Origin: Cryptomeria japonica
Lineage: Eukaryota; Streptophyta; Pinopsida; Cupressales; Cupressaceae
Assembly: GCF_030272615.1 (NCBI RefSeq)
Contig: NC_081407.1
Location: 377,993,266 to 378,057,265 of the forward strand
Length of the DNA: 64,000 nucleotides
Direction: 5' to 3'
Shown: positions 57,725 through 64,000 of the stretch, in pieces
Layout of the letters: each line of letters starts with the position of its first letter
Numbering within the stretch: position 1 is the stretch's first letter
Notes under the pieces: model-generated
The model's input: the letters and a program-made list of their open reading frames with translations, nothing else
The model's database searches: none
What the model was told of the DNA's origin: nothing
Position numbers and translations under genes: made by a program

Positions 57725-58630
57725 TAGTTGTTCCCTATTCCTTCACAAATTGGCTCTTCACATTAGACACTTTTCTCTTTGGGAAATCTTCAATGGATGA
57801 AGCAATTTCTATCAAGCAAACTTTAATCTCTTAGCTGGATGCTTTGAGATAGTCCATCCATAGAGATAAATTGGGATAGTGTTTTTCTTCATAGTGGTTT
57901 CTCTCCTTAAGCTAACGTGGATGAACTTTGGATAGGTATTGTGGGAAGGTTACCTTGCAAGCGTTTAACCAAAGAGGGCTCTATTTTCTATGTGCCTTCT
58001 TTGGTTCTAGTTTCTTCCAGTTGTTGGAGGATGCTACCCTTCTTGAGGATATTTTCTTTTGCCCCTCACTCCCATTTTTTTTTGTTGTTCCTTGTTGGGT
58101 TCTTTCCTATGGGACCTCTTCTTCTTTGTAGGTGTTGGGATCATTTTTCTATGGTCCTTTGTTTGGAGCCCTTCCCCCTATGTTTTACTTCATTGGGAAT
58201 CTATTCCCCATTATTTTTCTTTACAGTTGACCTATGGAGGTGGCCCTATTTAGTTTATTTGATAGCTATGTTGGTACTAGGTTGTCGAAAGCCTTGTAAA
58301 ATTTGTTTCTTATTGTTTGTCCCCTTGGTTGGTTTGATCGTAGCCTAAGGGAGGTTATTAAAATAATAGTTTGAGGTGTTCCTAAACCCCTTCTATTTTG
58401 ATTAGGTAGTCTCATTTTCTTGGGACTTCGATTCCCATGTTTGATGACTCTAATCAAAAGCCTCTTTTCAAAAAGGGGTTTTGTTATTTTAGTGTTGTCT
58501 AGATCATTTCACTACTTGTGAGCTCTTCTCTCTACATGCGTTTGTGGAAGCTTGTTCTGGTGCAAGCCTATCTCATTTTTTCTTTTTTGTTAAGGTATAG
58601 GCATGTCCTTCTTTTATTAATAAAAATGAT
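57725..58630 (+). mobile_element. LINE 3' fragment, copy 2
   Basis: Paralogue of 161-1,080. It follows RT remnant directly, which identifies the family. It ends in ATTAATAAAAATG. The open frame 57,917-58,348 has no domain. Confidence 0.6.
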
Positions 58631-58945
58631 GTGAGCAAATGGAAAATGCACAAAAAGAGGAAGTAATAAGTCTTACAACTAAAGAGAAAAGAAAAGAAGA
58701 AGAGAAAGAATATGATCAAAATTATATGAGAGATTGGTGTGAACAATTAACAGATGCTTAAAAATAAGAAGAAATGAATTGTTGAAACTAAAATGATAGA
58801 GAAAGATGTGTTAATGAGAGAACATGAAGATAACATTATAGCACATCTTATACGAACATCTCAGGATGGAAAATATATATCGAGAAGAATGAAAATAATG
58901 ACGAATTCTAACCAATTGAATGAGATATAAAGACAACAAATACAG

Positions 58946-59149
58946 GTGTGCAATCGTAAGTACGTCCAAATTCACCATCAATCTAATGGGAATGTTGAGG
59001 TTAGTTTTGAAGGGATGAATTCCATTACAATACATAGTGTGCTACAAATACCAAATGATAGAGTTGAAAATATAATGGATGTTGATTCTCAAAAACATAT
59101 GGAAAATAATAATTCACAGGAGGAACTAACATCTCTACTAAGAAGATGA
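58946..59149 (+). pseudogene. Unidentified ORF remnant, copy 2
   Basis: Paralogue of 1,352-1,621, shortened by an upstream stop, with the same C-terminal LLRR ending. Family unknown. Confidence 0.3.
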
Positions 59150-59639
59150 AGACAATTGCAAAGAACACAAAATAGACGGGATCAAGGAATAGTTAATAGT
59201 TGAGATTAAATTTTTGGTTTAAAAGATGAAATGTCTCGTCAATTATGAAGTCCTAGTGTACATTTGAATAAATATGATATGCATCTTGATTTGTAAAGAA
59301 CAATCAATTTTTCATTTAAATATAAAAGGTGATAAATTAAACTTTACATGTTGTTTCAATGATTGAATGATTCAATTTTCCTATGTTTCAATGATTGAAT
59401 GTTTCAATTTTTTGTCATAGATTTGAGGTCAATATATAGTATTTTAAAATTTTAAGGAAACATATTTTTCATATAAAACTTAATGATGCTCATCTCAAAC
59501 TTTTAGTTTTGAAATTATATTTAATAGGATCATTCTTGAGAGAAAAAGCACTAAGTAATAGATCTCCACCCTAACACATTAAAGATAGCTATGCTAAGTT
59601 TTATTTTAATCTATATTTACTGCATATTTACTCTAAGTT

Positions 59640-59895
59640 GGCTCCTCTAATCACAATAAGATACTTCATTTAAAAGGCATCTTCTTATCTTATTTATTTT
59701 AATTTATATTTGTTGCACATTTGTTGTTCTTATCCCAATAACGTACCCAATCTCAAAAGCATATAATAGGGACTGAGGATTATATGCTTGGAGGCTTGGG
59801 AGATGAAAGGAATGGATAAAAAATTAATTGCAACACATAAAGGATATTCAAGAAGGGGATGTATAACCTACCTTAGCCTATGAAGAATTAGGAAT
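59640..59895 (+). pseudogene. F-box gene 5' fragment, copy 2
   Basis: Paralogue of 2,480-2,800 with an internal deletion of the (TA)n region and the TTCAAGGTTTATTG phrase. It lacks the F-box domain. Confidence 0.6.
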
Positions 59896-61850
59896 GTTCT
59901 TCAAGAGGTGTGGCCACTCTTGCATAGGATTGAATATTTTAGTATAAAATATTATTTTAGATAAGCTAATGACTATATTTATGCATTAGCTAACAAAGAT
60001 TGTAGAATTGTGAAAGTGGAAATTAGGCATAATAAGAAAGAGATTTACAGATATTAACCCTTAGAACCAATAGATTTAGCTATATCTCATTGATCAGTCT
60101 TTCTAACAAGTTTTCTCCTTTGCAAGTTGTCATCCTTAGGAATAATGCTTGGTAATGATGATTCAAAGTTAAATTATCAAAGCTATGTGTTAGATGTGGC
60201 ATGCAGTAAGGATCCCAATATCTCCTTAAATTTTAAATTAATGATTTTTACCTAGGAATGATGGTGCTCAACTAGTGGATTTGTCACATCAAAGGCCATG
60301 TATATCGCTCGACAACACTAGGCCTTCTTATGTCATTCTCGCAATCCTTGTGAAGGTGTTGGGAAGGATATCATATCATGGGATGCACTAAAATTAGGAC
60401 CTTCAAAGAACTTTCTCTATCTTTACTAAATAGTTAATATTCCTCTCTTGTGCAAAAGTATATTCCTCTCATACCATCACATCTCAAGGATTGTGTGGAT
60501 GTAGAGAGGTGATGTTTTTGAGGAAACTAGGTGGCCATTCTTTGCTTCATCTTTTATTTTGTAAATGTTTTTCCCTTCTTCCAATTCAGTTTATGTTTTT
60601 CAACCAAATAATTTCTAAGGAATCTGGAAACGTATAGATGTGGGCTTCTCAAGAATTAAAGGTTGCCAATGTTAGCTTCATCTTATTTCTTACATTAGGT
60701 GCTTCCTTTCACCATGAACCATGTAATATAATCCTCTTAACCTGATAATTTATGTTTCCTTCATTGTTTAGGAGTTTCCAACCTTAGGGGCCTTCACTCC
60801 AAAGTACATAAAATGATTCTTCTCATGGAATTTCATAGCAATATAAAGAGAAATTGTCACTGATATTATATAGGATGTAATTTTCCTTAAGGCCCTATGG
60901 AATATTTACCCTTCTCAAGTGGTATCTTTCTTTTTCTCAAATACATTTGATGTACTACAAAATTATGGTTCTTTGTTGCATTTGTTGTCTCAATTGCTTC
61001 TCATTTTTTGTTGATAATTTTGAAAAGGCTACAAAAAGTATGATTTGTTCTATGACAAGGGCCAATTTTGCGGAAATTTTTTGAGGAAAAACTTGAATAA
61101 GAAACCCTAGTATACTAAGTTATCTCATACCATGAAGATCAACCTTGAATCGAACAACTGCAAAAAATAGGGATTTTAGGAGATCATTTATCCATCAAAG
61201 GCCACTCTTTTTTAACAACTCTTTCATGCACCCCAATGTCTTATGCTACACCAATTGAGTCATTGAAATATTGGGAATGCGCATCTTAAGGAAAGATTCA
61301 GAAAGGACTCCAAGGATTTCTTTATGCATTACAAGTTTGGTGACAAGTAGTCTTAGGGAGGAAAAGTAGATGGCAAAGGAGTGGGGCAAAACAATGCTCT
61401 GAGCTAGCCAGGGGCCTTTTTTTTAGCTTGGTTTCAAGTATTTTTCTAAGTAAATTTTTCTTTGGATACAAACTCTTTCTAGTTCCTCTCTCTATTAAAA
61501 ATTGGGGTTTTGTTTATCTCTATTTATTATGGGTGTTATAGCTTATGGTCTCAATATTTTCATGTTTAATAAATTATTATATCCAGGATAGATATAGCAT
61601 ATTGGTCCATGGTCTTTGTCATCTTCATTTTTTAGAATCATTTTGTAGCTTACTAGCTGGTTAGGTTTGGTCTACATGTTTACCATCATCTATGTGTTTT
61701 CCCTTCTTGTAGTATGTTCTCTCTTCTCTGGGTGTGATTGATTTCATTTTAACTTTCGTATTATAATGTTTATATTTTGAATTAATATACTAGTATTTGC
61801 TTGCTTTTTTCTTCCTTTTAAAAAAAAATCTACAAATACATCTCATTCAT
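59896..61850. other. Duplicated non-coding stretch, no gene recognised
   Basis: Paralogue of 2,800-4,780. No open frame or motif is supported. Confidence 0.6.
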
Positions 61851-61859
61851 TTTTTGATT

Positions 61860-63790
61860 AAAAAAGTGGGATATGCCCATATACCATAACAAAATAAAAA
61901 TTAAGATAGGGTCATACTAGAAAAAGTCACCCCAAAGGCATGAAAAAGGGAAGAGTTCACAAGCAGTGAGACAACCCAAACAACACCCAAAAAGGTAGAC
62001 CCTTTTTATAAGAGAAGTTTTTGACCTGAGCCATAACTGGAAGGAACCATAGTCTTGAAACCACAAGACCATCTAATCAGATAGATTAGTTTAGGAATTC
62101 ACCCTGAACCATATTGTTAACAACCTCCTATGAGTTGGAAACAAACCAACCATAGGCCAAGCAACAACCAACAAATTTTGGAAGGAATTTCGTAGCATTT
62201 TGCTAACAAGGCCAACTTTATAGGTCAATTGTCAACAAGAACATTAAGGAATAACATCCTAGAAAGGAGAGACATAGGGGAAAATTCCATTGAAAATAAT
62301 CTAGACATAAAATGACCCGAATACCTACATAGAAAGAGAGGTCTCATAGGCATGAATCCAACAAGGCACCACACATGAACGGGGGAGAAAGGGTTATAAG
62401 TGGACATCCTCACGAATGGTAGTGTCCTCTAGTAGTAGAAAGAATCTAGCACAAAAGAAGGCATACAATATAAGGATCCCTGTCTAGTTAAACACCCCCA
62501 AGGTAACCACGAAGAAGAGAAACACTTTGGCACAAGGAGAGAAACCACCATGAAGAGAAAGACCATTTTGAAGAACACATAAAAATCCCCAAGCACATCC
62601 ATCAACAGGAGCCTAACTAAACACTGTAGCTTCAAAATCCACCTCCATAGGATTGAACTCGAAGGAGAAAAAATGAAGTACCTTCAAAACTCTTGCCAAT
62701 AGGAATTAACCCAGTAAGGAACCACAGATCAAAGGGGGAGCGAGGTGTAGAATAAAATATCCTTAATAATGGTAGCGCCCTCCAATAGCAGTAGGAACCC
62801 AATGCAAAAGTAGGCATGTAGCATAAAGAGCCCTCTTCAGTTAAAACCCCCCAAGGTAACCAACCCTCAACACCAATACCAAGTCTGCCCACTTTAGCAC
62901 AAGAAGAATAACCACTTAGACGAGAAACGCCATCCTAAATAACACAAAAAAACACCCATTAAGAGGATCATCACTAAAGGTCACTCAAAGGAACAAAAAA
63001 TGAAGCACCTTCAAAACCCTTGGCATGAAGGAAGGGACACAAAAAATACAGCCTCCTTCAATGGAAGGCAATACTATCTCAACCTAGAGGCCCACGACAC
63101 TAAAGGACACCCCCCTGTTCAGAAGACAAACCCCTCTCTGTACGACCAAAAAAACAAAATAGGAGAGTCCAGACTTGAGAAAACAAAAAGAATGTAAAAC
63201 GGTGACCAAAAAGAAGGGGCCACCACCAACCACAACTCTCCCATCATCGATCCAACCCCAAAGGAGCACACAAAAAGCATCAATAGATGCAAGATCACCA
63301 CACGAACACTACAAGACCAAGAGAAATACATAAGCCACAAAAGCACCATTCGAAGAAGATAAAAACATGGGGGGAAGTGAAGGGACATAGAGCCAAAGGT
63401 AACAAAAAATCCTTAGCCAACAATAACACAAAAAAATAGCAAAGCGGGAAAGGCCACCAATAATGGTGCAACACCCACCAACCCCCCAAAGTGGAGCAAA
63501 GCGTAGAAGAGGAATTCCACCCCCACTAATGGCTCACCTAGTGAACTAATGAAGGGAATCCTTTGGTCATAGACAAAGGAAAAAAAGGGTTTGAGTAAAT
63601 GAGATTCAAGATAGGGCAACCACAAAACCCAAAAGCAAGGGTGAAAGTAGAAAACCAACAAGATCCACTTCCAGACAACAAACCCATTGTACAAGAGGCA
63701 ACAAGTTGCATGAAATACCCAACCATTATCACATATTCCCTCTCCTCCATCCTTTAAATCATCCCCTATAGAGCTATTGCCTCAAAAAAT
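61860..63790 (-). repeat. LINE-tail-like repeat block, copy 2
   Basis: Paralogue of 4,790-6,780, with the same two internal units. Minus-strand frames repeat the GSLCYMPTFALGS-type phrase. No gene is supported. Confidence 0.6.
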
Positions 63791-64000
63791 CCTAATGGTC
63801 CTTATCTACTCCATCTTATATAATACATCCTGTCCATGTCAATGTGTTAGATATTTATTTTACTCTTATAGGGAAAAATTGTGTTTTCACTATTCAATTG
63901 AATAATGTTTAAGAGTATTGTTTACCCAACATTATGAATTTAGATCAATTAATAAATGTGATCAGATGATAAACAATAACATGTTTAAGAATATTCCTTG

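Larger units (their letters stand above)
57725..64000 (+). repeat. Segmental duplication, copy 2 (cut by window end)
   Basis: Collinear with 161-7,000 and still aligning at the last base (63,841 matches 6,840). It lacks the 401-bp hairpin-bearing insertion. At that point it has its own short duplication of TTTCAATGATTGAATG near 59,356-59,400. Confidence 0.9.

Overview
This is nuclear DNA of a land plant, probably a seed plant. The sequence is AT-rich and has no prokaryote-like gene packing. It holds an F-box/kelch gene of plant type, a plant-mobile-domain (PMD) gene with a GT-AG intron, a Tat-lineage Ty3/gypsy element with two RNase H domains, Ty1/copia and L1-type LINE remnants, and PPR debris. 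The repeat load would fit a large genome such as a conifer's; that is an impression, not a demonstration. No rRNA gene, intact tRNA gene, CRISPR array or organellar sequence was recognised.

Layout. (1) 1-160 is a TA/TG microsatellite. (2) 161 to about 7,000 is a segment repeated, with the same order of parts, from about 57,725 to the window end (offset about 57.0 kb at the right). Each copy holds a LINE 3' fragment, an unidentified 80-90 codon ORF remnant, a 5' fragment of an F-box gene and a block of related repeats on the opposite strand. (3) 7,462-7,850 and 31,360-32,547 are the two halves of one F-box gene. It was split by a 23.5 kb LTR-retrotransposon composite (7,851-31,354) flanked by the 5-bp duplication GTTTG. 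(4) 32.5-49.3 kb is AT-rich DNA made of three diverged copies of a segment of about 1.7 kb. It is interrupted by a 4.3 kb solo-LTR-like insertion (36,111-40,418, TSD TTTAA) and a decayed LINE (about 42,030-47,100). (5) 49.3-57.7 kb is a graveyard of PPR fragments, a Ty1/copia gag-protease fused in frame to an unknown ORF, a gypsy 3' end and another LINE RT fragment.

The 23.5 kb composite is the centre of interest. Its right half is a nearly complete Tat-type element on the + strand: leader, gag, CHHC knuckle, protease, a G-patch-like module, RT, two RNase H domains, integrase, and a 787 bp 3' LTR. On the opposite strand between integrase and LTR it carries a two-exon PMD gene. Its left half is an inverted copy of the same pol-PMD region (7.35 kb arms, one 30-bp indel), of which 3.8 kb is then repeated again in tandem at an exact offset of 5,809 bp. 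The 5' LTR is reduced to about six bases. The PMD intron holds two repeat arrays. One is a series of short hairpins with a nearly invariant loop of about 17 nt and stems of changing sequence that stay complementary. The other is a GCG-Y-TTGTG-like motif array.

Almost every gene is broken. Most nonsense changes that can be polarised by comparing copies within the window are C-to-T on the coding strand. The only fully open host-like reading frame is the right-hand PMD gene (242 codons in two exons). It probably lives off the element's mobility, as known retrotransposon-borne PMD genes do.
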